A DNA stretch of 64,000 bases from Patiria pectinifera (lineage: Eukaryota; Echinodermata; Asteroidea; Valvatida; Asterinidae). Location: contig CM057148.1 of assembly GCA_029964075.1 (NCBI GenBank), positions 26,777,916-26,841,915 on the forward strand. Direction: 5' to 3'. The position numbers and the translations under genes are program-made. Below are positions 16,699-31,500 of the stretch, piece after piece (position 1 is the stretch's first letter; the number at the start of each line of letters is the position of its first letter). The notes beneath the pieces were generated by a model that was given only the letters and a program-made list of their open reading frames with translations, did no database searches and was not told where the DNA came from.

Positions 16699-19550
16699 TC
16701 ATATGTTGCGGTCTAAAGGTACCTTATCATGGATGGATTTTGACAAACTATACCTTGTTTGATGGCAGATGAATGGGTCAACAAGCTGACAAATCGGCAA
16801 AGCTTCAGACTTGAAACTTTTGGAGTGAGCGTCAGACGTATGTGCATGATGCCCCAGTTTCGTTTTTGTGCAGTAAGTCCCATAGCAAGGGCTGTCAGCG
16901 CCAGCCGACATGGCTCTCATGTGTCGCGGTCTAAAGGTACCTTATCATGGATGGATTTTGACAAACTATACCTTGTTGGATGGCGGATGAATGGGTCAAC
17001 AAGCTGACAAATCGGCAAAGCTTCAGACTTGAAACTTTTGGAGTGAGCCCCAGACGTAGGTGCATGATGCCCCCAGTTTCGTTTTTGTGCAGTAAGTCCC
17101 ATAGCAAGGGCTGTCAGCGCCAGCCGACATGGCTCTCATGTGTCGCGGTCTAAAGGTACCTTATCATGGATGGATTTTGACAAACTATACCTTGTTGGAT
17201 GGCGGATGAATGGGTCAACAAGCTGACAAATCGGCAAAGCTTCAGACTTGAAACTTTTGGAGTGAGCCTCAGACGTAGGTGCATGATGCCCCCAGTTTCG
17301 TTTTTGTGCAGTAAGTCCCATAGCAAGGGCTGTCAGCGCCAGCCGACATGGCTCTCATGTGTCGCGGTCTAAAGGTACCTTATCATGGATGGATTTTGAC
17401 AAACTATACCTTGTTGGATGGCGGATGAATGGGTCAACAAGCTGACAAATCGGCAAAGCTTCAGACTTGAAACTTTTGGAGTGAGCCCCAGACGTAGGTG
17501 CATGATGCCCCCAGTTTCGTTTTTGTGCAGTAAGTCCCATAGCAAGGGCTGTCAGCGCCAGCCGACATGGCTCTCATGTGTCGTGGTCTAAAGGTACCTT
17601 ATCATGGATGGATTTTGACAAACAGTACCTTGTTGGATGGCGGATGAATTGGTCAACAAGTTGACATGCGGCAAAGCTTCAGACTTGAAATTTTTGGAGT
17701 GACCCTCAGACGTAGTTACAAGATGCCCCCAGTTTCGTTTTTGTGCAGTAAGTCCCATAGCAAGGGCTGTCAGCGCCAGCCGACATGGCTCTCATGTGTC
17801 GCGGTCTAAAGGTACCTTATCATGGATGGATTTTGACAAACTATACCTTGTTGGATGGCGAATGAATGGGTCAACCAGCTGACAAATCGGCAAGTTTTCA
17901 GACTTGAAACTTTTGGAGTGATGTTCAGACGTATGTGCATGATGCCCCCAGTTTCGTTTTTGTGCAGTAAGTCCCATAGCAAGGGCTGTCAGCGCCAGCC
18001 GACATGGCTCTCATGTGTCGCGGTCTAAAGGTACCTTATCATGGATGGATTTTGACAAACTATACCTTGTTGGATGGCAGATGAATGGGTCAACAAGCTG
18101 ACAAATCGGCAAAGCTTCAGACTTGAAACTTTTGGAGTGAGCGTCAGACGTATGTGCATGATGCCCCCCCCCCCCCAGTTTCGTTTTTGTGCAGTAAGTC
18201 CCATAGCAAGGGCTGTCAGCGCCAGCCGACATGGCTCTCATGTGTCGCGGTCTAAAGGTACCTTATCATGGATGGATTTTGACAAACTATACCTTGTTGG
18301 ATGGCGGATGAATGGGTCAACAAGCTGACAAATCGGCAAAGCTTCAGACTTGAAACTTTTGGAGTGAGCCCCAGACGTAGGTGCATGATGCCCCCAGTTT
18401 CGTTTTTGTGCAGTAAGTCCCATAGCAAGGGCTGTCAGCGCCAGCCGACATGGCTCTCATGTGTCGCGGTCTAAAGGTACCTTATCATGGATGGATTTTG
18501 ACAAACTATACCTTGTTGGATGGCGGATGAATGGGTCAACAAGCTGACAAATCGGCAAAGCTTCAGACTTGAAACTTTTGGAGTGAGCCTCAGACGTAGG
18601 TGCATGATGCCCCCAGTTTCGTTTTTGTGCAGTAAGTCCCATAGCAAGGGCTGTCAGCGCCAGCCGACATGGCTCTCATGTGTCGCGGTCTAAAGGTACC
18701 TTATCATGGATGGATTTTGACAAACTATACCTTGTTGGATGGCGGATGAATGGGTCAACAAGCTGACAAATCGGCAAAGCTTCAGACTTGAAACTTTTGG
18801 AGTGAGCCCCAGACGTAGGTGCATGATGCCCCAGTTTCGTTTTTGTGCAGTAAGTCCCATAGCAAGGGCTGTCAGCGCCAGCCGACATGGCTCTCATGTG
18901 TCGCGGTCTAAAGGTACCTTATCATGGATGGATTTTGACAAACTATACCTTGTTGGATGGCGGATGAATGGGTCAACAAGCTGACAAATCGGCAAGGCTT
19001 CAGACTTGAAACTTTTGGAGTGAGCCCCAGACGTATGTGCATGATGGCCCCAGTTTCGTTTTTGTGCAGTAAGTCCCATAGCAAGGGCTGTCAGCGCCAG
19101 CCGACATGGCTCTCATGTGTCGCGGTCTAAAGGTACCTTATCATGGATGGATTTTGACAAACTATACCTTGTTGGATGGCGGATGAATGGGTCAACAAGC
19201 TGACAAATCGGCAAAGCTTCAGACTTGAAACTTTTGGAGTGAGCCCCAGACGTAGGTGCATGATGCCCCCAGTTTCGTTTTTGTGCAGTAAGTCCCATAG
19301 CAAGGGCTGTCAGCGCCAGCCGACATGGCTCTCATGTGTCGCGGTCTAAAGGTACCTTATCATGGATGGATTTTGACAAACTATACCTTGTTGGATGGCA
19401 GATGAATGGGTCAACAAGCTGACAAATCGGCAAAGCTTCAGACTTGAAACTTTTGGAGTGAGCGTCAGACGTATGTGCATGATGCCCCCAGTTTCGTTTT
19501 TGTGCAGGAAGTCCCCTAGCAAGGGCTGCCAGCGCCAGCCAACATGGCTG
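16699..19550. repeat. Local six-unit higher-order register in the satellite
   Basis: Units with the joint signature GCGTCAGACGTATGTGCATG and GGCAGATGA occur at 16699, 18011 and 19332. The steps are 1312 and 1321 bp, that is six units each, the second longer because of a C expansion. The three units after each of the first two signature units also repeat the same order of CCCC, CCTC and CCCC types. Confidence 0.65.
18164..18176 (+). repeat. Expanded C13 homopolymer in one satellite unit
   Basis: The usual four or five C after GATG is 13 here, giving a 227-bp unit. It may be true slippage or a sequencing error at a homopolymer. Confidence 0.9.
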
Positions 19551-22500
19551 TAATGTGTCGCGGTCTAAAGGTACCTTATCATGGATGGATTTTGACAAAC
19601 TATACTTTGTTGGATGGCGGATGAATGGGTCAACAAGCTGACAAATCGGCAAAGCTTCAGACTTGAAACTTTTGGAGTGAGCCTCAGACGTAGGTGCATG
19701 ATGCCCCAGTTTCGTTTTTGTGCAGTAAGTCCCATAGCAAGGGCTGTCAGCGCCAGCCGACATGGCTCTCATGTGTCGCGGTCTAAAGGTACCTTATCAT
19801 GGATGGATTTTGACAAACTATACCTTGTTGGATGGCGGATGAATGGGTCAACAAGCTGACAAATCGGCAAAGCTTCAGACTTGAAACTTTTGGAGTGAGC
19901 CCCAGACGTAGGTGCATGATGCCCCCAGTTTCGTTTTTGTGCAGTAAGTCCCATAGCAAGGGCTGTCAGCGCCAGCCGACATGGCTCTCATGTGTCGCGG
20001 TCTAAAGGTACCTTATCATGGATGGATTTTGACAAACTATACCTTGTTGGATGGCGGATGAATGGGTCAACAAGCTGACAAATCGGCAAAGCTTCAGACT
20101 TGAAACTTTTGGAGTGAGCTCAAGACGTAGGTACATGATGCCCCCAGTTTCGTTTTTGTGCAGTAAGTCCCATAGCAAGGGCTGTCAGCGCCAGCCGACA
20201 TGGCTCTCATGTGTCGCGGTCTAAAGGTACCTTATCATGGATGGATTTTGACAAACTATACCTTGTTGGATGGCGGATGAATGGGTCAACAAGCTGACAA
20301 ATCGGCAAAGCTTCAGACTTGAAACTTTTGGAGTGAGCTACAGACGTAGGTGCATGATGCCCCAGTTTCCTTTTTGTGCAGTAAGTCCCATAGCAAGGGC
20401 TGTCAGCGCCAGCCGACATGGCTCTCATGTGTCGCGGTCTAAAGGTACCTTATCATGGATGGATTTTGACAAACTATACCTTGTTGGATGGCGGATGAAT
20501 GGGTCAACAAGCTGACAAATCGGCAAAGCTTCAGACTTGAAACTTTTGGAGTGAGCCCCAGACGTAGGTGCATGATGCCCCAGTTTCGTTTTTGTGCAGT
20601 AAGTCCCATAGCAAGGGCTGTCAGCGCCAGCCGACATGGCTCTCATGTGTCGCGGTCTAAAGGTACCTTATCATGGATGGATTTTGACAAACTATACCTT
20701 GTTGGATGGCGGATGAATGGGTCAACAAGCTGACAAATCGGCAAAGCTTCAGACTTGAAACTTTTGGAGTGAGCCCCAGACGTAGGTGCATGATGCCCCC
20801 AGTTTCGTTTTTGTGCAGTAAGTCCCATAGCAAGGGCTGTCAGCGCCAGCCGACATGGCTCTCATGTGTCGCGGTCTAAAGGTACCTTATCATGGATGGA
20901 TTTTGACAAACTATACCTTGTTGGATGGCGGATGAATGGGTCAACAAGCTGACAAATCGGCAAAGCTTCAGACTTGAAACTTTTGGAGTGAGCGTCAGAC
21001 GTAGGTGCATGATGCCCCCAGTTTCGTTTTTGTGCAGTAAGTCCCATAGCAAGGGCTGTCAGCGCCAGCCGACATGGCTCTCATGTGTCGCGGTCTAAAG
21101 GTACCTTATCATGGATGGATTTTGACAAACTATACCTTGTTAGATGGCGGATGATTGGCTAAACAAGCTGACAAATCGGAAGGGCTTCCGATATGAAACT
21201 TTTCGAGTGAGCCCCAGACGTAGGTGCATGATAGCCCCCGTTTCGTTTTTGTGCAGTAAGTCCCATAGCAAGGGCTGTCAGCGCCAGCCGACATGGCTCT
21301 CATGTGTCGCGGTCTAAAGGTACCTTATCATGGATGGATTTTGACAAACTATACCTTGTTGGATGGCGGATGAATGGTTCAAAAAGATGACAAATCGGCA
21401 AAGCTTCAGACTTGAAACTTTTGGAGTGAGCCCCAGACGTAGGGGCATGATGCCCACAGTTTCGTTTTTGTGCAGTAAGTCCCATAGCAAGGGCTGTCAG
21501 CGCCAGCCGACATGGCTCTCATGTGTCGCGGTCTAAAGGTACCTTATCATGGATGGATTTTGACAAACTATACCTTGTTGGATGGCAGATGAATGGGTCA
21601 ACAAGCTGACAAATCGGCAAAGCTTCAGACTTGAAACTTTTGGAGTGAGCCTCAGACGTAGGTGCATGATGCCCCAGTTTCGTTTTTGTGCAGTAAGTCC
21701 CATAGCAAGGGCTGTCAGCGCCAGCCGACATGGCTCTCATGTGTCGCGGTCTAAAGGTACCTTATCATGGATGGATTTTGACAAACTATACCTTGTTGGA
21801 TGGCAGATGAATGGGTCAACAAGCTGACAAATCGGCAAAGCTTCAGACTTGAAACTTTTGGAGTGAGCCCCAGACGTAGGTGCATGATGCCCCCAGTTTC
21901 GTTTTTGTGCAGTAAGTCCCATAGCAAGGGCTGTCAGCGCCAGCCGACATGGCTCTCATGTGTCGCGGTCTAAAGGTACCTTATCATGGATGGATTTTGA
22001 CAAACTATACCTTGTTGGATGGCAGATGAATGGATCAACAAGCTGACAAATCGGCAAAGCTTCAGACTGGAAACTTTTGGAGTGAGCGTCAGACGTAGGT
22101 GCACGATGCCCCCAGTTTCGTTTTTGTGCAGTAAGTCCCATAGCAAGGGCTGTCAGCGCCAGCCGACATGGCTCTCATGTGTCGCGGTCTAAAGGTACCT
22201 TATCATGGATGGATTTTGACAAACTATACCTTGTTGGATGGCGGATGAATGGGTCAACAAGCTGACAAATCGGCAAAGCTTCAGACTTGAAACTTTTGGA
22301 GTGAGCTTCAGACGTAGGTGCATGATGCCCCCAGTTTCGTTTTTGTGCAGTAAGTCCCATAGCAAGGGCTGTCAGCGCCAGCCGACATGGCTCTCATGTG
22401 TCGCGGTCTAAAGGTACCTTATCATGGATGGATTTTGACAAACTATACCTTGTTGGATGGCGGATGAATGGGTCAACAAGCTGACAAATCGGCAAAGCTT

Positions 22501-25500
22501 CAGACTTGAAACTTTTGGAGTGAGCGTCAGACGTAGGTGCATGATGCCCCCAGTTTCGTTTTTGTGCAGTAAGTCCCATAGCAAGGGCTGTCAGCGCCAG
22601 CCGACATGGCTCTCATGTGTCGCGGTCTAAAGGTACCTTATCATGGATGGATTTTGACAAACTATACCTTGTTGGATGGCGGATGAATGGGTCAACAAGC
22701 TGACAAATCGGCAAAGCTTCAGACTTGAAACTTTTGGAGTGAGCTCCAGACGTAGGTACATGATGCCCCCAGTTTCGTTTTTGTGCAGTAAGTCCCATAG
22801 CAAGGGCTGTCAGCGCCAGCCGACATGGCTCTCATGTGTCGCGGTCTAAAGGTACCTTATCATGGATGGATTTTGACAAACTATACCTTGTTGGATGGCG
22901 GATGAATGGGTCAACAAGCTGACAAATCGGCAAAGCTTCAGACTTGAAACTTTTTGAGTGAGCCTCAGACGTAGGTGCATGATGCACCCAGTTTCGTTTT
23001 TGTGCAGTAAGTCCCATAGCAAGGGCTGTCAGCGCCAGCCGACATGGCTCTCATGTGTCGCGGTCTAAAGGTACCTTATCATGGATGGATTTTGACAAAC
23101 TATACCTTGGTGGATGGCGGATGAATGGGTCAACAAGTTAACAAATCGGCAAAGCTGCAGACTTGAAACTTTTGGAGTGAGCTCAGGACGTAGGTAAATG
23201 ATGCCCCCAGTTTCGTTTTTGTGCAGTAAGTCCCATAGCAAGGGCTGTCAGCGCCAGCCGACATGGCTCTCATGTGTCGCGGTCTAAAGGTACCTTATCA
23301 TGGATGGATTTTGACAAACTATACCTTGTTGGATGGCAGATGAATGGGTCAACAAGCTGACAAATCGGCAAAGCTTCAGACTTGAAACTTTTGGAGTGAG
23401 CCTCAGACGTAGGTGCATGATGCCCCCAGTTTCGTTTTTGTGCAGTAAGTCCCATAGCAAGGGCTGTCAGCGCCAGCCGACATGGCTCTCATGTGTCGCG
23501 GTCTAAAGGTACCTTATCATGGATGGATTTTGACAAACTATACCTTGTTGGATGGCGGATGAATGGGTCAACAAGCTGACAAATCGGCAAAGCTTCAGAC
23601 TTGAAACTTTTGGAGTGAGCGTCAGACGTAGGTGCATGATGCCCCCAGTTTCGTTTTTGTGCAGTAAGTCCCATAGCAAGGGCTGTCAGCGCCAGCCGAC
23701 ATGGCTCTCATGTGTCGCGGTCTAAAGGTACCTTATCATGGATGGATTTTGACAAACTATACCTTGTTGGATGGCGGATGAATGGGTCAACAAGCTGACA
23801 AATCGGCAAAGCTTCAGACTTGAAACTTTTGGAGTGAGCTCAGACGTAGGTGCATGATGCCCCAGTTTCGTTTTTGTGCAGTAAGTCCCATAGCAAGGGC
23901 TGTCAGCGCCAGCCGACATGGCTCTCATGTGTCGCGGTCTAAAGGTACCTTATCATGGATGGATTTTGACAAACTATACCTTGTTGGATGGCGGATGAAT
24001 GGGTCAACAAGCTGACAAATCGGCAAAGCTTCAGACTTGAAACTTTTGGAGTGAGCCCCAGACGTAGGTGCATGATGCCCCCAGTTTCGTTTTTGTGCAG
24101 TAAGTCCCATAGCAAGGGCTGTCAGCGCCAGCCGACATGGCTCTCATGTGTCGCGGTCTAAAGGTACCTTATCATGGATGGATTTTGACAAACTATACCT
24201 TGTTGGATGGCGGATGAATGGGTCAACAAGCTGACAAATCGGCAAAGCTTCAGACTTGAAACTTTTGGAGTGAGCCCCAGACGTAGGTGCATTATGCCCC
24301 AGTTTCATTTTTTTGCAGTAAGTCCCATAGCAAGGGCTGTCAGCGCCAGCCGACATGGCTCTCATGTGTCGCGGTCTAAAGGTACCTTATCATGGATGGA
24401 TTTTGACAAACTATACCTTGTTGGATGGCGGATGAATGGGTCAACAAGCTGACAAATCGGCAAAGCTTCAGACTTGAAACTTTTGGAGTGAGCCCCAGAC
24501 GTAGGTGCATGATGCCCCCAGTTTCGTTTTTGTGCAGTAAGTCCCATAGCAAGGGCTGTCAGCGCCAGCCGACATGGCTCTCATGTGTCGCGGTCTAAAG
24601 GTACCTTATCATGGATGGATTTTGACAAACTATACCTTGTTGGATGGCGGATGAATGGGTCAACAAGCTGACAAATCGGCAAAGCTTCAGACTTGAAACT
24701 TTTGGAGTGAGCTACAGACGTAGGTGCATGATGCCCCCAGTTTCGTTTTTGTGCAGTAAGTCCCATAGCAAGGGCTGTCAGCGCCAGCCGACATGGCTCT
24801 CATGTGTCGCGGTCTAAAGGTACCTTATCATGGATGGATTTTGACAAACTATACCTTGTTGGATGGCAGATGAATGGGTCAACAAGCTGACAAATCGGCA
24901 AAGCTTCAGACTTGAAACTTTTGGAGTGAGCTCCAGACGTAGGTGCATGATGCCCTCAGTTTCGTTTTTGTGCAGTAAGTCCCATAGCAAGGGCTGTCAG
25001 CGCCAGCCGACATGGCTCTCATGTGTCGCGGTCTAAAGGTACCTTATCATGGATGGATTTTGACAAACTATACCTTGTTGGATGGCGGATGAATGGTTCA
25101 ACAAGCTGACAAATCGGCAAAGCTTCAGACTTGAAACTTTTGGAGTGAGCCCCAGACGTAGGTGCATGATGCCCCCAGTTTCGTTTTTGTGCAGTAAGTC
25201 CCATAGCAAGGGCTGTCAGCGCCAGCCGACATGGCTCTCATGTGTCGCGGTCTAAAGGTACCTTATCATAGATGGATTTTGACAAACTATACCTTGTTGG
25301 ATGGCGGATGAATGGGTCAACAAGCTGACAAATCGGCAAAGCTTCAGACTTGAAACTTTTGGAGTGAGCCCCAGACGTAGGTGCATGATGCCCCCAGTTT
25401 CGTTTTTGTGCAGTAAGTCCCATAGCAAGGGCTGTCAGCGCCAGCCGACATGGCTCTCATGTGTCGCGGTCTAAAGGTACCTTATCATGGATGGATTTTG

Positions 25501-28500
25501 ACAAACTATACCTTGTTGGATGGCGGATGAATGGGTCAACAAGCTGACAAATCGGCAAAGCTTCAGACTTGAAACTTTTGGAGTGAGCCCCAGACGTAGG
25601 TGCATGATGCCCCCAGTTTCGTTTTTGTGCAGTAAGTCCCATAGCAAGGGCTGTCAGCGCCAGCCGACATGGCTCTCATGTGTCGCGGTCTAAAGGTACC
25701 TTATCATGGATGGATTTTGACAAACTATACCTTGTTGGATGGCGGATGAATGGGTCAACAAGCTGACAAATCGGCAAAGCTTCAGACTTGAAACTTTTGG
25801 AGTGAGCCCCAGACGTAGGTACATGATGCCCCAGTTTCGTTTTAGTGCAGTAAGTCCCATAGCAAGGGCTGTCAGCGCCAGCCGACATGGCTCTCATGTG
25901 TCGCGGTCTAAAGGTACCTTATCATGGATGGATTTTGACAAACTATACCTTGTTGGATGGCGGATGAATGGGTCAACAAGCTGACAAATCGGCAAAGCTT
26001 CAGACTTGAAACTTTTGGAGTGAGCCTCAGACGTAGGTGCATGATGCCCCAGTTTCGTTTTTGTGCAGTAAGTCCCATAGCAAGGGCTGTCAGCGCCAGC
26101 CGACATGGCTCTCATGTGTCGCGGTCTAAAGGTACCTTATCATGGATGGATTTTGACAAACTATACCTTGTTGGATGGCGGATGAATGGGTCAACAAGCT
26201 GACAAATCGGCAAAGCTTCAGACTTGAAACTTTTGGAGTGAGCCCCAGACGTAGGTGCATGATGCCCCCAGTTTCGTTTTTGTGCAGTAAGTCCCATAGC
26301 AAGGGCTGTCAGCGCCAGCCGACATGGCTCTCATGTGTCGCGGTCTAAAGGTACCTTATCATGGATGGATTTTGACAAACTATACCTTGTTGGATGGCGG
26401 ATGAATGGGTCAACAAGCTGACAAATCGGCAAAGCTTCAGACTTGAAACTTTTGGAGTGAGCCCCAGACGTAGGTGCATGATGCCCCCAGTTTCGTTTTT
26501 GTGCAGTAAGTCCCATAGCAAGGGCTGTCAGCGCCAGCCGACATGGCTCTCATGTGTCGCGGTCTAAAGGTACCTTATCATGGATGGATTTTGACAAACT
26601 ATACCTTGTTGGATGGCGGATGAATGGGTCAACAAGCTGACAAATCGGCAAAGCTTCAGACTTGAAACTTTTGGAGTGAGCCCCAGACGTAGGTGCATGA
26701 TGCCCCCAGTTTCGTTTTTGTGCAGTAAGTCCCATAGCAAGGGCTGTCAGCGCCAGCCGACATGGCTCTCATGTGTCGCGGTCTAAAGGTACCTTATCAT
26801 GGATGGATTTTGACAAACTATACCTTGTTGGATGGCGGATGAATGGGTCAACAAGCTGACAAATCGGCAAAGCTTCAGACTTGAAACTTTTGGAGTGAGC
26901 CTCAGACGTAGGTGCATGATGCCCCAGTTTCGTTTTTGTGCAGTAAGTCCCATAGCAAGGGCTGTCAGCGCCAGCCGACATGGCTCTCATGTGTCGCGGT
27001 CTAAAGGTACCTTATCATGGATGGATTTTGACAAACTATACCTTGTTGGATGGCGGATGAATGGGTCAACAAGCTGACAAATCGGCAAAGCTTCAGACTT
27101 GAAACTTTTGGAGTGAGCTCCAGACGTATGTACTTGCTGCCCCAGTTTCGTTTTGTGCAGTAAGTCCCATAGCAAGGGCTGTCAGCGCCAGCCGACATGG
27201 CTCTCATGTGTCGCGGTCTAAAGGTACCTTATCATGGATGGATTTTGACAAACTATACCTTGTTGGATGGCGGATGAATGGGTCAACAAGCTGACAAATC
27301 GGCAAAGCTTCAGACTTGAAACTTTTGGAGTGAGCCCCAGACGTAGGGGCATGATGCCCCAAGTTTCGTTTTTGTGCAGTAAGTCCCATAGCAAGGGCTG
27401 TCAGCGCCAGCCGACATGGCTCTCATGTGTCGCGGTCTAAAGGTACCTTATCATGGATGGATTTTGACAAACTATACCTTGTTGGATGGCGGATGAATGG
27501 GTCAACAAGCTGACAAATCGGCAAAGCTTCAGACTTGAAACTTTTGGAGTGAGCCTCAGACGTAGGTGCATGATGCCCCAGTTTCGTTTTTGTGCAGTAA
27601 GTCCCATAGCAAGGGCTGTCAGCGCCAGCCGACATGGCTCTCATGTGTCGCGGTCTAAAGGTACCTTATCATGGATGGATTTTGACAAACTATACCTTGT
27701 TGGATGGCAGATGAATGGGTCAACAAGCTGACAAATCGGCAAAGCTTCAGACTTGAAACTTTTGGAGTGAGCCCCAGACGTAGGTGCATGATGCCCCCAG
27801 TTTCGTTTTTGTGCAGTAAGTCCCATAGCAAGGGCTGTCAGCGCCAGCCGACATGGCTCTCATGTGTCGCGGTCTAAAGGTACCTTATCATGGATGGATT
27901 TTGACAAACTATACCTTGTTGGATGGCGGATGAATGGGTCAACAAGCTGACAAATCGGCAAAGCTTCAGACTTGAAACTTTTGGAGTGAGCCCCAGACGT
28001 AGGTGCATGATGCCCCCAGTTTCGTTTTTGTGCAGTAAGTCCCATAGCAAGGGCTGTCAGCGCCAGCCGACATGGCTCTCATGTGTCGCGGTCTAAAGGT
28101 ACCTTATCATGGATGGATTTTGACAAACTATACCTTGTTGGATGGCAGATGAATGGGTCAACAAGCTGACAAATCGGCAAAGCTTCAGACTTGAAACTTT
28201 TGGAGTGAGCCCCAGACGTAGGTACATGATGCCCCCAGTTTCGTTTTTGTGCAGTAAGTCCCATAGCAAGGGCTGTCAGCGCCAGCCGACATGGCTCTCA
28301 TGTGTCGCGGTCTAAAGGTACCTTATCATGGATGGATTTTGACAAACTATACCTTGTTGGATGGCGGATGAATGGGTCAACAAGCTGACAAATCGGCAAA
28401 GCTTCAGACTTGAAACTTTTGGAGTGAGCCCCAGACGTAGGTGCATGATGCCCCCAGTTTCGTTTTTGTGCAGTAAGTCCCATAGCAAGGGCTGTCAGCG

Positions 28501-31500
28501 CCAGCCGACATGGCTCTCATGTGTCGCGGTCTAAAGGTACCTTATCATGGATGGATTTTGACAAACTATACCTTGTTGGATGGCGGATGAATGGGTCAAC
28601 AAGCTGACAAATCGGCAAAGCTTCAGACTTGAAACTTTTGGAGTGAGCGTCAGACGTAGGTGCATGATGCCCCCAGTTTCGTTTTTGTGCAGTAAGTCCC
28701 ATAGCAAGGGCTGTCAGCGCCAGCCGACATGGCTCTCATGTGTCGCGGTCTAAAGGTACCTTATCATGGATGGATTTTGACAAACTATACCTTGTTGGAT
28801 GGCGGATGAATGGTTCAAAAAGATGACAAATCGGCAAAGCTTCAGACTTGAAACTTTTGGAGTGAGCCCCAGACGTAGGGGCATGATGCCCACAGTTTCG
28901 TTTTTGTGCAGTAAGTCCCATAGCAAGGGCTGTCAGCGCCAGCCGACATGGCTCTCATGTGTCGCGGTCTAAAGGTACCTTATCATGGATGGATTTTGAC
29001 AAACTATACCTTGTTGGATGGCGGATGAATGGGTCAACAAGCTGACAAATCGGCAAAGCTTCAGACTTGAAACTTTTGGAGTGAGCCTCAGACGTAGGTG
29101 CATGATGCCCCAGTTTCGTTTTTGTGCAGTAAGTCCCATAGCAAGGGCTGTCAGCGCCAGCCGACATGGCTCTCATGTGTCGCGGTCTAAAGGTACCTTA
29201 TCATGGATGGATTTTGACAAACTATACCTTGTTGGATGGCGGATGAATGGGTCAACAAGCTGACAAATCGGCAAAGCTTCAGACTTGAAACTTTTGGAGT
29301 GAGCCCAGACGTAGGTACATGATGCCCACAGTTTCGTTTTTGTGCAGTAAGTCCCATAGCAAGGGCTGTCAGCGCCAGCCGACATGGCTCTCATGTGTCG
29401 CGGTCTAAAGGTACCTTATCATGGATGGATTTTGACAAACTATACCTTGTTGGATGGCGGATGAATGGGTCAACAAGCTGACAAATCGGCAAAGCTTCAG
29501 ACTTGAAACTTTTGGAGTGAGCCCCAGACGTAGGTGCATGATGCCCCCAGTTTCGTTTTTGTGCAGTAAGTCCCATAGCAAGGGCTGTCAGCGCCAGCCG
29601 ACATGGCTCTCATGTGTCGCGGTCTAAAGGTACCTTATCATGGATGGATTTTGACAAACTATACCTTGTTGGATGGCGGATGAATGGGTCAACAAGCTGA
29701 CAAATCGGCAAAGCTTCAGACTTGAAACTTTTGGAGTGAGCTCAAGACGTAGGTACATGATGCCCCCAGTTTCGTTTTTGTGCAGTAAGTCCCATAGCAA
29801 GGGCTGTCAGCGCCAGCCGACATGGCTCTCATGTGTCGCGGTCTAAAGGTACCTTATCATGGATGGATTTTGACAAACTATACCTTGTTGGATGGCGGAT
29901 GAATGGGTCAACAAGCTGACAAATCGGCAAAGCTTCAGACTTGAAACTTTTGGAGTGAGCCCCAGACGTAGGTGCATGATGCCCCCAGTTTCGTTTTTGT
30001 GCAGTAAGTCCCATAGCAAGGGCTGTCAGCGCCAGCCGACATGGCTCTCATGTGTCGCGGTCTAAAGGTACCTTATCATGGATGGATTTTGACAAACTAT
30101 ACCTTGTTGGATGGCAGATGAATGGGTCAACAAGCTGACAAATCGGCAAAGCTTCAGACTTGAAACTTTTGGAGTGAGCCCCAGACGTAGGTGCATGATG
30201 CCCCCAGTTTCGTTTTTGTGCAGTAAGTCCCATAGCAAGGGCTGTCAGCGCCAGCCGACATGGCTCTCATGTGTCGCGGTCTAAAGGTACCTTATCATGG
30301 ATGGATTTTGACAAACTATACCTTGTTGGATGGCGGATGAATGGGTCAACAAGCTGACAAATCGGCAAAGCTTCAGACTTGAAACTTTTGGAGTGAGCCC
30401 CAGACGTAGGTGCATGATGCCCCAGTTTCGTTTTTGTGCAGTAAGTCCCATAGCAAGGGCTGTCAGCGCCAGCCGACATGGCTCTCATGTGTCGCGGTCT
30501 AAAGGTACCTTATCATAGATGGATTTTGACAAACTATACCTTGTTGGATGGCGGATGAATGGGTCAACAAGCTGACAAATCGGCAAAGCTTCAGACTTGA
30601 AACTTTTGGAGTGAGCCCCAGACGTAGGTGCATGATGCCCCCAGTTTCGTTTTTGTGCAGTAAGTCCCATAGCAAGGGCTGTCAGCGCCAGCCGACATGG
30701 CTCTCATGTGTCGCGGTCTAAAGGTACCTTATCATGGATGGATTTTGACAAACTATACCTTGTTGGATGGCGGATGAATGGGTCAACAAGCTGACAAATC
30801 GGCAAAGCTTCAGACTTGAAACTTTTGGAGTGAGCCCCAGACGTAGGTGCATGATGCCCCAGTTTCATTTTTGTGCAGTAAGTCCCATAGCAAGGGCTGT
30901 CAGCGCCAGCCGACATGGCTCTCATGTGTCGCGGTCTAAAGGTACCTTATCATGGATGGATTTTGACAAACTATACCTTGTTGGATGGCGGATGAATGGG
31001 TCAACAAGCTGACAAATCGGCAAAGCTTCAGACTTGAAACTTTTGGAGTGAGCCCAAGACGTAGGTGCATGATGCTCCCAGTTTCGTTTTTGTGCAGTAA
31101 GTCCCATAGCAAGGGCTGTCAGCGCCAGCCGACATGGCTCTCATGTGTCGCGGTCTAAAGGTACCTTATCATAGATGGATTTTGACAAACTATACCTTGT
31201 TGGATGGCAGATGAATGGGTCAACAAGCTGACAAATCGGCAAAGCTTCAGACTTGAAACTTTTGGAGTGAGCCCCAGACGTAGGTGCATGATGCCCCCAG
31301 TTTCGTTTTTGTGCAGTAAGTCCCATAGCAAGGGCTGTCAGCGCCAGCCGACATGGCTCTCATGTGTCGCGGTCTAAAGGTACCTTATCATGGATGGATT
31401 TTGACAAACTATACCTTGTTGGATGGCGGATGAATGGGTCAACAAGCTGACAAATCGGCAAAGCTTCAGACTTGAAACTTTTGGAGTGAGCCCCAGACGT

